Part shown: one piece after another, positions 9,696-21,502 of the stretch
Layout: each line of letters opens with the position of its first letter
How positions within the stretch are numbered: position 1 is the first letter of the stretch
Notes under the pieces: generated by a model
The model's database searches: none
The model's input: the letters and a program-made list of their open reading frames with translations, nothing else
Told to the model about the DNA's origin: nothing
Assembly (NCBI GenBank): GCA_033032865.1
Contig: JAWHQI010000099.1
Coordinates: 4,701,501 to 4,765,500 of the forward strand
Direction of reading: 5' to 3'
Source of the DNA: Dactylorhiza incarnata
Lineage: Eukaryota > Streptophyta > Magnoliopsida > Asparagales > Orchidaceae
DNA: 64,000 nucleotides
Made by a program: the position numbers and the translations under genes

Positions 9696-12659
9696 AAGAA
9701 ATAACTTGGCCAACCAAATTTGAAGAAGTAAACTTAAATATTTCTAAAATAAAAACATCTTATGAGGAGCCACCGAGTTTAGAACTAAAACAATTGCCGG
9801 AACATTTAAAATACATATTTTTAGAAAAAATTCAAAACTGCCCGTAATAATATCTTCCGCACTTAACGATTAGGAAATTTCTGAATTAATTAAAATTTTA
9901 AATAATCACCGCCATGCAATTGCATGACAAATTTCAGATATAAAGGGGATTAGCCCCTCGTTTTGCACGTATAAAATAAATTTAGAAAATAATTCTCGCA
10001 GCTCTATTCAGCCTCAACGACGCCTTAACCCAAATATGAAGGACGTCGTTAAGGCCGAAATTATAATTTTATTAGACGCAGGAATTATTTATCCGATTTC
10101 TGATATCACTTGGGTTAGCCCAGTGCAATTCGTTCCCAAAAAGGGAGGAATAACAGTAATCACTAACGAAAATAATGAGTTGATTCCAACCCGTACTGTT
10201 ACGAGTTGGCGAGTATGCAACGATTACACAAAATTAAATGATGCTACCCGCAAGGATCACTTTCCGTTACCCTTTTTTGACCAAATTTTAGAACGCTTAT
10301 CCGGTCATTCGCACTATTGTTTTCTCGATGGTCTTTCGGGATATTTTCAAATCCCAATTGCTCCCGAAGATCAAGAGAAAACCACCTTCACATGTCCGTT
10401 CGGCACCTTCGCATATCGAAGAATGCCGTTTGGACTTTGCAACGCGTCGGCTATATTTCAAAGATGTATGTTGGAAATTTTTAATGAACTTATAGAAGAC
10501 GTCATGGAAGTATTCATGGATGATTTTTTTGTTTTTGGCGATTCTTTCATTAATTGTCTAAATAATCTTGATCGTGTCCTTCAACGCTGCGAAGACACGA
10601 ATTTAGCACTCAACTGGGAGAAGTGCCACTTTATGGTCCAAAAGGGGTTAGTCCTCGGACATAAAGTTTCTAGTAAGGGGATCGAGGCCGATAGGGCTAA
10701 GATCGAGGTCATAGAAAAACTCCCCCCTCCTACTAATGTGAAATCTATTAGGAGTTTTCTAGGACATGCAGGTTTTTATAGGCGGTTTATAAAAGATTTC
10801 TCAAAAATTACGAAACCGCTAACTCATCTTCTAGAAAAAGAATCTGTGTTTAATTTTGATGAAGAATGTTTATAAGCGTTTAATAAAATTAAAAATGAAC
10901 TAATAAAATCTCCTATTTTAATCACGCCAAATTGGTCTCTTCTGTTTGAAATGATGTGCGATGCGAGCGATTTTGCTGTAGGTGCAGTTTTAGGCCAACG
11001 GGTGAATAAATATTTTCACCCGATTTATTACGCAAGCAAAACGCTAACATCCGCGCAAGCAAATTATACAACAACGGAAAAAAAAAATTTGGCAATAATT
11101 TTTGCATTTGATAAATTTCGATCATATTTAACGCTTTCAAAAGTTATTGTATTTACAGATCATTCCGCTCTCCGGTATTTACTACAAAAAGGAGATGCAA
11201 AGCCTCGACTGCTAAGGTGGATCCTCCTACTACAAGAATTCAATTTGGAGATCCAGGACAAAAGGGGAGCGGAGAATGTTGCAGTCGACCACCTCTCATG
11301 GTTAGAGAATCCAGCTGCAGGAGCGCTAGTGGAGGCCGAAATTGACGACAAATTCCCTGAAGAGCGCCTCCTTGCTATCAAAAAGGTAACGACGTCTTCC
11401 ACCCATTGGTACGCGGATTTGGCCAACTATTTAGTGGCCCGGGTCCTACCAAAAGATTTTTCAAGTCAACAAAAGAAGAAATTCTTTTCGGATTTGAAAA
11501 ATTATTTTTGGGAGGACCCCTTTTTATTTCGTGTCTGCGCGGACCAAGTGGTAAGAAGGTGTATTTTGGGGGAGGAAGGCGTCCAAATTCTGCGGCACTG
11601 CCACGAAGGGCCAACCGGTGTCCATTATCAAGCAAACCGGACTGCAAGAAAAGCTCTAGAGGCGGGCTTCTATTGGCCCACCTTATTCAATGATGCTCAT
11701 AATTTTGTAAGTAATTGTGATCGGTGCCAACGGTCAGGTAACATTTCTAACCGGGACGAAATGCCCCAAACTATTTTCTTAGAATGTGAAATTTTTGATC
11801 TTTGTGGAATAGGTTTCATAGGTCCTTTACCCTCCTCTTTTAATAATAAATATATCCTTGTTGCGGTCGATTACATGTCAAGGTGGGAGGAAGCACAAGC
11901 TTTTCCCACTAACGACGCGAGAGTCATCGAAAATTTTTAAAAAAAATTATTTTCACGATTTGGCACACCCCGAACACTAATTAGAGATCGGGGCACACAT
12001 TTTTGTAACAACCAACTCGCTAAAATTTTAGCAAAGTATGGAGTTACCCACAAGCTATCCACCGCCTACCACCCACAAGCAAATGGCCAAGTGGAGGTGG
12101 TGAATCGTGAACTTAAAAGAATTTTAGAAAAAACTATGTCTGTTAATAAGAGGGATTGGTCGCTAAAATTAGACGACGCACTATGGGCATATCGGACAGC
12201 GTACAAAACCGCCATCGGATGTACCGATTAGTCTATGGAAAAGCTTGCCATCTACCGGTGGAATTAGAACATCGCGCCTTTTGGGCGCTAAAATTTTTAA
12301 ATTTGGATTTAAACTTAGCCTCCGAGCATGAAAAACTGCAATTAAATGAATTAGACGAGTGGCGCGCAAACTCCTATGAAAATAATAAGATTTATAAGGA
12401 ACGCACAAAGTTTTATCATGATATTCCAAAACTTTTTCACCGGGAGACTATCCTTTTATTTAATTCTAGACTTAGGCTTTTTCCGGGTAAATTAAAATCA
12501 CGATGGTCTGGTCCCTTCATTGTTAAAGAAGTTTGGCCATACGGAATGGTGCTAATAGAGCACCCGGAAAAAGGCTTTTTCAAAGTCAACGGACAACGTT
12601 TAAAATTATATCATCCCGGCGACCCAGCGTCCGGAAACATCGAAACCATTCACTTCTAA
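9696..12659 (+). pseudogene. pol: Athila-1 pol: RT, RNase H, integrase
   Basis: 9696-10035 is a broken protease-RT linker with frameshifts near 9655 and 9830. RT begins near 10036 and has VSPVQFVPKKGG and the catalytic EVFMDDF. A TAA at 10873 splits RT. RNase H starts [17 protein letters not shown] (10954) and ends near DHLSWLE. Integrase keeps an H2C2 finger (about 11590-11740), the second Asp (LIRDRGTHF) and the Glu ([10 protein letters not shown]). The first catalytic Asp seems lost: the family has GIDF where this copy reads GIGF (near 11810). A TAA lies at 11938, and a 1-bp shift near 12218 moves the C-terminus into another frame. No env-like ORF follows. Confidence 0.9.
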
Positions 12660-13563
12660 AATCTTTAAAATTGCCACTTAGTCAAGCTACGCGACGGTAA
12701 ACAAAGCGCTTTAGGGAGGCAACCCAATGTTAATGTTTTTTTTCTCTTGTTTGTTTTTCTACTTTAAATTCTGCAGGTATTTTGTCCGGCAACCCCGTCT
12801 ACCACTCAGGGAAGCCCTCTTCACCCTTTAGTCATTTTATTTTATTTTACTTTTCTCTATTGTCATTTAAGTTTTTGTCTTCATACTTAGTTTTAAACAT
12901 TGGGGACAATGTTTAACTTTAAGTATGGGGGTGCAATTTTCCTGATTTAATACAGCTTAGTTTTTTTAAAAAAAGGAAAAATATATATATATAAAAAAAG
13001 AATGAGAGTGTTTCCCATAGAAAAATATGAGTATGGGGGTAAAGCTTCTTTATTTTGTGGTTGTCATTATTTTAGCTCAAAACTTTTTATTTAACTGGAA
13101 TGCGCCTTCATGTTTATCATTGTTTGCCTCTCCCTTAAACCCAAGCCTTAAAATATACCATATTTAAGTCATAAAGATCCATAGAGTTGATTTAGTATGA
13201 AGTGTAGTGGAGAAGGTGCAAACGGGCAAGCCTATGGCCGTCGACATTGATGGATTTCTTTGGAGGCCACCCCAAGCGTTCAAGTCTAGTAATAGGAATC
13301 ACGTTATTTTCTCCCTTTACATGACTTTTTGATTGACCGCCGACTCATTTTAAAAGTGATAATAAATAATTATAACGCAGTTTGAATATTTCATAAATTA
13401 GTATTTATGCCAAGAACGTCTTTTTACTAAAACATCTACGCATGTCAGCAAAGAACTTCGCATTTTACTCTCTAGCTTTCATATTTCTTTCTAGCATTAA
13501 TTTTTCCTACCCTTATGAAGACTGGTTTGCTCGGGACGAGCAATGAGAAATTATGGGGGTGTT
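12660..13563 (+). other. Athila-1 3' non-coding region and polypurine tract
   Basis: It carries Athila landmarks: GCGCTTTAGGGAGGCAACCC just after pol (about 12707-12726), the hairpin ACATTGGGGACAATGT at 12897-12912, AAGTATGGGGGTG at about 12921, and a second hairpin TTGCTCGGGACGAGCAA near 13527-13543. The purine tract ATGGGGGTGT lies just before the LTR at 13564. No coding potential was seen. Confidence 0.75.
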
Positions 13564-15184
13564 TGATGAGTAATCTATTTACTCATCTTTTAGTTTAGGT
13601 TTATTATGTTTTTAATATAACATTATGTTATTTACAGGAATTTTATCATATAAATCCTTCCATTGTTTATTTAATAAGCTAACTTAAGTTTATTTTGTGT
13701 TTTCAGGTTTTCTGGGCTGTTTCGAGCAAAAAGTTAAATTACACGCCCCAGGTCACGGGCGTGACCCATGGGCGTGTAACCTACAAAGTGTTCGAGACCA
13801 GTTTCCGCCACTTCGGAGTCGTTCCGTGAAGAAATCGCCAAGTACACGCCCCAGGTCACGGGCGTGACCAAGGGCGTGACCCAATGTCACGGCCGCGACC
13901 CCCCGCAAGCATCCAGAATCAGCTGCCACGTCAATTAAAATAACACGCCTACGGTCACGGGCATGACAGCCAGTCACGGGCGTGACATTTGAGGCATGAC
14001 ATCCAGTACACGGGCGTGACTCTTCCCGCGCCAATTTCCCGCCGAAGCTTCCCGCCAGCAGCAAGTTTAAAAGATTACACGCCCCAGGTCACGGGTGTGA
14101 CCTAGGGCGTGATCCATCCAAAATGCCTGCATTGAATCCAGAATGCGCCCTCTCCGTCAGCACCGATCACTCCCCCTACATGCCCCTTGGTCACGGGCGT
14201 GACCAAGGGCGTGTAACACCAAAAATTCAGCAATTTAAAGGGTGCTTTTCCAGAAGTTCAGGGCCGAAGTTTTGGAGTCCTAGCTTATTTTCTTGCACTG
14301 TTTTTGTCATTCTTAAGCTTGTAATCTTCCTTCTTAGCTTGCTCTTTCAATTCCTAGCTTGTAATTTTTAATTCCTAGTTGTAATTTCTTTTGCAAATCA
14401 ATAAAAAGTAGTTCCTTTTTCTCTTAATCTATTCTCTTTTCCATTATGTACTCTTTTATTTCTCTTAATTCCTCCATCTCCATGAGTAGCTAAATTTCCA
14501 TTAGTACTCGGCCAAGATGATCCAAGGAAAAAAATAATTCATAATTTTGTTTAGAACTTCTTTCTCTCTTATTTAGATCGCTTAAGATTTATCCTTGAAT
14601 TTAAATTGATTGAGATTATATTATCGATATATAAATCTCATTCTTGTTTTCGTAGTCTAATAACTGAGAGGTTTTGAGTTCGAATCGATCATTTCAAGGA
14701 TAAAGAGATTTGAATGCACTCCTCGAGAGAGGACGACATAAATCTCTCGGATTGGAGTCAAATCCAATAGAGGGGTTCACTTCGTTAAAGCAAGTTTAGG
14801 GGTTTCAATTATAGAACGAGAGTTCGATTGATCAACCTAATCTTAGTTGGGCGTATCCTCGAGAGAGGTACGTTTATAATTCGGGAACCTCCACGGTCAA
14901 GCCATTATTTTAAAGAGAATTGGATGTTTTACTTCTTAATTTATTTATATTTCCAAGGTGATTCAAGGTCGAGTGCTATTTCTTTAATCATAGTTTTAAC
15001 AAATTATTTCTCTTTCTTGCAAACAACCAACCCAAGTTTTATTCGATAAAATAATAGAGATTTTCCGAAGTAAGAGTAATCAACCGCCCCGAGTCTAATT
15101 CAACCTTGGTTTTTTTTATAACCTATACTACATTCGATACGGTACACTTGCCGTTATCGTTTGCAGATATAGTTTTTCGCAACA
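13564..15184 (+). repeat. Athila-1 3' LTR (complete)
   Basis: 1621 bp. It starts TGATGAGT after the polypurine tract and ends CAACA; the left LTR ends CATCA, the inverse of TGATG. U3 (13740-14220) holds many CACGGGCGTGAC palindromes alternating with ACACGCCC. Next to its end the sequence continues inside the LTR of Athila-2, which suggests that Athila-1 inserted there. Confidence 0.92.
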
Positions 15185-15185
15185 A

Positions 15186-16631
15186 TGTGCAATTGCGCGC
15201 TATGTTTGTTGGGGGTAAGCACATTGTACTCCCCAACCATATTTCTGTATTTGTATTGAGCTAGAAGGGTATTCCCAGCTGTCTGATTATTGTCTATGCA
15301 GGTGGACGGTTCATCCGATTTTACCCAGTTTTCATGTCTGCATGAATCGCACGGTCATGCGTTTCCTTGACGCACGGTCGGCTACGATCGTGCGCTCAGG
15401 TCTGTGATGAAAAAATAATGTTCTGTCTTTGATCATGCATTTTTACGCACGGGCAGTTGCCTGTTCACGAAGGAATCGCAGGATCACCTGTTAAGCCTGG
15501 TTTTTAGGCCATCTGGAATTGATCGTGCATATTTACGCACGGGCGGCTTCAACCGTGCGTGAGTGAAATGCATTGGCGCTGCTGCTTCTTCTTCCGGGGC
15601 TTATATCTTTGTTAATAATGCACGGTCCATGCACGGTCGTGCGTTCGACCGTGCATGACCAATTTCTGACTATTTTTCTATAAAAGCTGTAGATCTCGCC
15701 CTAGAACGAATCCATCATTTTTTCCCACGCCCGAAGGGTTGCAGTTCCGCCATTTTCGCCGCTCCATCACCGCCCACCTTAAGGAGGAGCTCCGTCCACC
15801 ATTTCCTTGCAAATCTAAAGCCGGAGCATCCTCTTGGCCTCCTCCATCATCCAAGTACTTCAAGAAGGGGATTCTACACTCATCTTCATCGCCAAGCAAG
15901 GAGTTCTTCGCATCGGACTTGGCCGAATTGTAGTTTATCGGAGAAGACGGGTCCATTGGGAGGAAGTGACAGCCCTCCTCTACCCCGGTTGATAGTTGGG
16001 ACCGAGCTAGGATGCAGATTGACACCCCGACGATTCCTACCGTGAATCTACAACAAGCCTCCAAATTCGGTTGTATCTCTTGCATTTTTCTCCTCTTGGA
16101 CTATTGTTGTTAGTGTAATCTTCTTTATGTTGATTATGTTGCACTCTATATTTGTTGAACTTCTTGTTTTGTATTATGAAATCTTTTTATGCTTTATGAG
16201 TTCTTGAGGTGTGCTTTTGTGGTGATTGTGGTGTGTGTTTGGGTTTGCTACACTAGCAATTGCTAAGTGTGAGCTTTGTGACGAGGTGCTTGCGACCCTC
16301 ATTCCGCCAGTGTGACTCACTTCATCCGCTTGCCTACTCATCCATCCGCCTTGCGAAACAGTGCATAGCGGCCTACATAGTTTCCATCTGCCCGACGAAG
16401 CAGTGCATAACGACCTGCATATTAGTGTTAATTTAGTTTGTTTTATTTGTTTTCCACAAACCAAAACCACTTCGATTTCTTCCGCAATCCATCCGATCTA
16501 AAGGACTTCAATCTCAAGTCCTACCTCCAAAGTAAACTCCACCTTACTGTGTTCCTTCGAGATCGATACTTGGGGAAATTCACCCATTTTATGTTACTTG
16601 AACGACCGGTGCACTTGCCGTAATCGCATCA
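15186..16631 (+). repeat. Athila-2 5' LTR, lacking its first 141 bp
   Basis: 15186 aligns with 20058 in the 3' LTR and the match continues to CATCA at 16631. The missing start is where Athila-1 ends, consistent with an insertion whose left flank was lost. U3 contains CGCACGGTCGTGCG-type palindromes. The TATA box is at 15679-15686. Confidence 0.88.
15679..15686 (+). promoter_or_regulatory. Athila-2 5' LTR TATA box
   Basis: TATAAAAG, conserved at 20551-20558 in the other LTR. The long downstream R-U5 begins with a C-rich leader. Confidence 0.75.
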
Positions 16632-16637
16632 AGTTTT

Positions 16638-16654
16638 TGGCGCCGTTGCCGGGG
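16638..16654 (+). other. Athila-2 primer binding site
   Basis: TGGCGCCGTTGCCGGGG, identical to the Athila-1 site and with the same AGTTTT spacer after the LTR end. Confidence 0.92.
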
Positions 16655-16884
16655 AACACAGTCGTGTGAGATTCTGGAGAGGGAGTCGAGAGATAGAAGC
16701 ACTTTTCCATTTATTTATACCAATTTCTTCTTTGTTTTAGTTCTTATAATTTGTCATTTTAAATTTCTTTATTCCTTATCTATTTTGCGATTTATCTAAA
16801 GCAGGCATTCAATTTTTTTTTCTTGCGTGTAGTTAATTTTTGCAAAGAAATTTTATCTGTTGCTGAATTCTCCCCTGCTACATC

Positions 16885-18078
16885 ATGTTTTCTGCTTTTA
16901 ATATCCGTTGTAGATGGTGTGGAGATTTTAATCATTCTAGTGATAAATGCCTGGCGAGAGATTGTGGGCATAGTACTCGAGGCCCAGTGTATGGAGCACC
17001 ATCCTCTTACAGTACTTCTTACACCGTACCTAAGTCTTACGGTCACTCTTCTTCACCCCATTTACCATTTTCGTATTCCTCTCCAGCCCTGTCTGGACTG
17101 AGGAGTAATGGAAAATGGTGTTTGTGTTGTCATAGCACCGAGCACGCATTGAAAGATTGCGCAGAATTTTAGTGCCAGATGGAGGAGGATGATGAAACTG
17201 ATGTTCGTATCATTCCATCCACCTCTCATTTGGGTGCTCATTCTGATTCTGATGATATATTCGCAGTACCACCTTGTCTATGGGGGAATGCTGCGGATAT
17301 CACCATCAGACTTTCTGTTGATCGTTGTGACGACATGGTGGAGACTTCTCTCCCGGCGCATTCATCACTCCTTTTGGATTCACCCCCGGAGGAACCAGTG
17401 CATATTTTCTCTGACGATGTTATTACCTTTGTTCCTCCGCTTTCTTTGCAAGAACTCTATCCACCTATTTTTTGTAAGTTGGTTGATGATGTTAGGCAGG
17501 AAATTAATTCGAAGCCTGAGGATGCACCAAAGTGGGTTGGGGATGTTATTCTCTCTGATGGGGAGTGTGACTCCTTGGAACACGATGACGCACCGAGGTG
17601 GGATGAGGAGGAAACCCTTTCTGATGAGGAGGCTTGCACCTCCATATTGGATGAGGAGGTCCAACTCAACACCGAGGACCTCGATCTTTCGGACTCCCCT
17701 TGTTCTGACTCATATGATACCGACAGTGATCTATGCTTGGATCCTGCTGGGAGTGAGACCGGGACCACTCCCCTGATTTTTGATTATTTAAGTCATTCTT
17801 CTCTTTTATTTCCTAACCCCCCTTCTTCATCTGAGCCTGTGCAGGTTAAGTCTTCACAAGTACTTCAGGAGGACTTGGAGCATTCTTCTCAAGTCAATGA
17901 TGAGCGCATCCTCTTATGTGAGGAGGTTGATCCATCCAAAATAGAGGAAGCCTCATTCATTGCCTTCTCCTCCTGCCGCCTCCCTGAAGACGACACCTTG
18001 CTGGGCAAGGATGTTTTGGTGAGATTTGTGAGGTGTACTCCTCCTCCTCTTCTTACTTTTTATTCCCTCTACCTATGA
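16885..18078 (+). pseudogene. Athila-2 ORF: two CCHC zinc knuckles plus acidic region, split by one TAG
   Basis: The ATG at 16885 is the first in a frame that opens after a TGA at 16864. Residues 9-22 (CRWCGDFNHSSDKC) and 79-92 (CLCCHSTEHALKDC) both fit C-x2-C-x4-H-x4-C, the nucleic-acid-binding knuckle of retroelement nucleocapsids. A Ser/Tyr/Pro-rich linker separates them. A TAG at 17170-17172 ends this part; the same frame continues to 18078 for another 299 codons from Met 17179. That part is very rich in Asp and Glu (runs such as HDDAPRWDEEETLSDEEA), with Ser/Pro stretches. No capsid, protease or RT domain was recognised. The protein could package RNA using enzymes supplied by other Athila elements; this is inference. 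Readthrough of the TAG cannot be excluded. Confidence 0.72.
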
Positions 18079-19916
18079 TGAGCAGGTATTATTTATATTT
18101 AGGTAGGGAGTAACTGTTCTGTCACCGTATCGGTACCCGCTACCGACACGCATATTAGAACAGTTACATATACATTTCCTCTTCCATAGACCCATCAGCT
18201 AGAACTCTTAAAGTTCTGAATAAGTCATGCTGGGAAGACAATAACACCAGTAGTTATCTTACTTTTCCTGCATTTTTATTTCATCTAGTTTAGTTTAGTT
18301 AGTGTTTTTCATTTTATTTTGTATATTTCCTTTTGTTTTTGGCGGAGCTCACCCCTGCAGGTTCATTTTCTGGATGGGGATGCTGCAGCTTCTTCTTGGT
18401 CAACACGCCAATCTTTTGGTATGCTCACTTTTGAGCATTGGGTACTCTCTTTCCCTAGTCTTCATTTTGAATTTCATGGTTATATCTTGTGTTGGATTGC
18501 TTAGATTAAGTCTGGGGGAGAGCTATTTTACGTTACCCACTGTGCACGCTCACGTTGCAGTTCATACTAGAAGTAATTTTATCTCATTTATTTAGTATTG
18601 TTCATCTTTACTGCACACCACAACACCCACATTAGTGCGCACTTAGTCGTAGGCGCGTTATGCGTTTAACTCGTCTCTTTTGTGTGATTGGGAAAATCTC
18701 TCTGCTGGCTTAGGATTGTGAGATGGAGTAAAAAGTTGACTCCCGTGGTGCTCTAGTCGAGTACTCACGTCTCGTGTAGAAATTTGTGTAGAATAAATTT
18801 TTCTTTATGCTTATAGTTTTATACTTTCTCTATTTGCGTAATTATTGGTTATTCTACTCAAAAGTGGTGAATCTGGTGTGGATCTGATGGTTACATAGGA
18901 ATGTGTGTAGACAGTTGCTAGGCTCATATTACTCAAGTTGGGAGGAAGGATTATCTTTCTCGGTGGCTAAGAACTTGCCCCAAGTGACTCTTGAAGCATT
19001 GGTACAAGTTAGTTCAGTGCGTGAGCGTGATGTAGGCCATCATTTTGGCCAGGTTGAGCTTTTGTGTTGTTCCTAACATTTGATCCTCGCTAGCCCCTTT
19101 GTGCCTACCCCGTCCTTTAATTCAGCTCCACCGCTTTCTAACCAAAGACAAAAATCTGATCCTAGTCGCATGCCCAAAGCTGATCTTTAGTTGTTTTCAC
19201 ATTTTTTATTTTGGGGGTGTTGATGTGGTAATGTTAATTTGGAAATGTGGATGTGCTTCTTTTGATTTTGTGCTGAAAATATTTAAAAAAAATGAAAAAG
19301 AAAAAAAATGAAAATAAAAAAAATGAAAAGAAGTGAGAAAGAAAAGAAAAATGAAAAAAGAAGTGAGTCTAATTGAAAATCTTTTTGAGATATATATTGG
19401 GAGTAGGTGGTGCACACACCCATGTTTTCAAGTTCAAGTCTGGGGGTGTGGTGCACCCGCACGTATTGTGGCAGCTTGGTTAGCTTTATTGCATTTGCTC
19501 ATTAGGGTTTAGGCGCTTTATGCTTTCATGTTTATCTTTGTATACCCTACCTTAACCCAAGCCTCATTTCTAACCTAAAGTCCTTCTGATTTGCGCGTTG
19601 AACCAAACTTGTGTCGTTGTCCCGAGCCCCGATCTTTGGCAATGCTCGCCTCATCGATTAATCTACTTTATTCCTATGCATTACCGTTTGATTCACCGTG
19701 ATTCAAATCTTGAGTAGTAATAATATATTGATACGCTTATAGAAAATATAAACAATTGTGCATAATTAGAAATTTCTTCTACTGTATTTCTACGCACGCA
19801 AGCATGCGACATCGCATGGCACTCCTCTTCTACAATTGTTAAGCCAGCTAATCAATTTTTCCGTCAGCATAAGGGATGATTTGCTCAAGACGAGCAAATG
19901 GTTAAGTCTGGGGGTA
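18079..19916 (+). other. Athila-2 3' non-coding region, hairpin and polypurine tract
   Basis: 1.8 kb without convincing coding sequence. An A-rich purine stretch lies at 19284-19375. TCTGGGGGTGTGG recurs at about 19438 as a polypurine-like repeat. The hairpin TTTGCTCAAGACGAGCAAA (19880-19898) is followed by AAGTCTGGGGGTA directly before the 3' LTR. The hairpin and purine tract match the equivalent position of Athila-1. Confidence 0.7.
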
Positions 19917-21502
19917 TGATGAGTCCCATTTATATAGTGTTTTTTGGACTCATCTGGGCTTGTTTTCTTGCATTTGCACTACACTTTCATCCCTGTATTG
20001 CTTATATTCTACTCGTTCATGCTTTCACTTTAAGTGATATGTTTTGGCCCTTTGTGGTGTGCAATTGCGCGCTATGTTTATTGGGGGTAAGCACATTGTG
20101 CTCCCCAACCCTTTTTCTGTATTTGGATTGAGCTGGAAGGGTATTCCCAGCTGTCTGATTGTTGTCTATGTAGGTGGATGGTTCATCCGATTTTACCCAG
20201 ATTTCATGTCTGCATGAATCGCACGGTCGTGCGTTTCCTTGACGCACGGTCGGCTGCGATCATGCGCTCTCATCTGTGGTGAAAAAACGATGTTCTGTCT
20301 TTGATCGTGCATTTTTACGCACGGGCAGTTGCCCATGCGCGAAGGAATCGCACGATCACCTGTTAAGCCTGGTTTTTAGGCCATCTGGAATTGATTGTGC
20401 TTTTTTACGCACTAGAGGCTTCAACCGTGCGTGAGTAAAAAGTACGGGCACTGCTGCTTCTTCTTCCAGGGCTTATTTCTTTGTGAATAACGCACGGTCC
20501 ACGCACGGTCGCGCATTCTACCGTGCGTGACCAAATTCTGACTCTTTTTCTATAAAAGCTGCAGATCTCGCCCTAGACCGGATCCATCATTTTTCCCGCG
20601 CCCGAAGGGTTCCAATTCTGCCTTTTTCGCCGCTCCATCGCCGCCCACCTTAAGGAGGAGCTCCGGCCACCATTTCCTTGAAAATCTAAAGTCGGAGCAT
20701 CCTCTCGGCCGCCTCCATCATCCAAGTACATCAAGGAGGGGATTCTACACTCATCTTCATCGCCAAGCAAAGAGTTCTTTGCATCGGACGTGGCCAGATT
20801 GTAATTTATCGGAGAAGACGGGTCCATTGGGAGGAAGTGACATCCCTCCTCTACCCCGGATGATAGTTGGGACCGATCTAGGATGCGGATTGACACCCTG
20901 ATGATTCCTATCTTGAATCTACAACAAGCCTCCAGATTCGGTTGTATCTCTTGCATTTTTCTCCTCTTGGACTATTGTTGTTAGTGTAATCTTCTTTATG
21001 TTGATGATGTTGCACTCTATATTTGTTGAACTTTTTGTTATATATTATGAAATATTTTCATGTTTTATTAGTGCTTGAGGTGTGCTTTCATGGTGATTTT
21101 GGTGTGTGTTTGGGTTTGCTACACTAACAATTGCTAGGTGTGAGCTTTGTGATGAGGTGTTTGCGACCCTCATTCCGCCGGTGCGACTCACTCTATCCAC
21201 TTACCTACTCATCCATCCGCCTTGCGAAGCAGTGCATAGTGGCCTGCATAGTTTCCATCCGCTCGATGAAGCAGTGCATAGCGGCGTGCATATTAGTGTT
21301 AATTTAGTTTGTTTGATTTATTTTCCACAAACCAAAACCACTTCGATTTCTTCCGCAATCCATCCAATCTAAAGGACTTCAATCTCAAGTCCGACCTCCA
21401 AAGTAAACTCCACCTTACTGTGTTCCTTCGAGATCAATACTTGGGGAAATTCACCCATTTTATATCACTTGAATGACCATTGCACTTGCCGTAATCGCAT
21501 CA
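19917..21502 (+). repeat. Athila-2 3' LTR (complete)
   Basis: 1586 bp from TGATGAGTCCC to CATCA. It aligns with 15186-16631 for all but its first 141 bp. It contains the palindromic GCACGGTCGTGC motifs (20220-20530) and a TATA box at 20551. An antisense ORF (20573-20956) has a counterpart in the 5' LTR and probably persists by chance. Confidence 0.92.

Larger units (their letters stand above)
6010..15184 (+). mobile_element. Athila-1, Ty3-gypsy element of the Athila lineage
   Basis: Two related LTRs flank an Asp-tRNA-type primer site, gag-pro, pol and a polypurine tract. The lineage follows from the primer site, the DLGAS protease, RT with VSPVQFVPKKGG and FMDDF, and the GGGAGGCAACCC element after pol. 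The left LTR lacks roughly 430 bp at its start. The LTRs differ by only a few percent in the stretches I compared by eye, so insertion was fairly recent, yet gag-pol has many stops and at least four frameshifts. Confidence 0.9.
15186..21502 (+). mobile_element. Athila-2, non-autonomous Athila-like element
   Basis: Two LTRs of about 1.45 kb (truncated) and 1.59 kb flank 3.3 kb. Ends (TGATGAG...CATCA), primer site and the hairpin plus purine tract before the 3' LTR match Athila. There is no protease, RT or integrase. The only long frame encodes a protein with two zinc knuckles and an acidic region. By eye the LTRs differ by about 9 percent over a 175-bp stretch, so it is older than Athila-1. 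Confidence 0.82.

Noticed and set aside
13740..14220. Regularly recurring palindromes that at first look like a CRISPR array
   Set aside because: Repeats are short, imperfect and irregularly spaced, the spacers are not unique, no cas-like gene is present, and the region is the U3 of a plant LTR.
15678..16085. Minus-strand 135-codon ORF, with a 127-codon counterpart at 20573-20956
   Set aside because: Both lie antisense in the two LTRs of Athila-2; conservation follows from LTR duplication and the products show no recognisable domain.
19284..19375. A-rich tract as a poly(A) tail of a LINE or processed gene
   Set aside because: It lies inside Athila-2 between the ORF and the 3' LTR, has G and T interruptions, and has no adjoining coding or duplication pattern of a retroposed copy.
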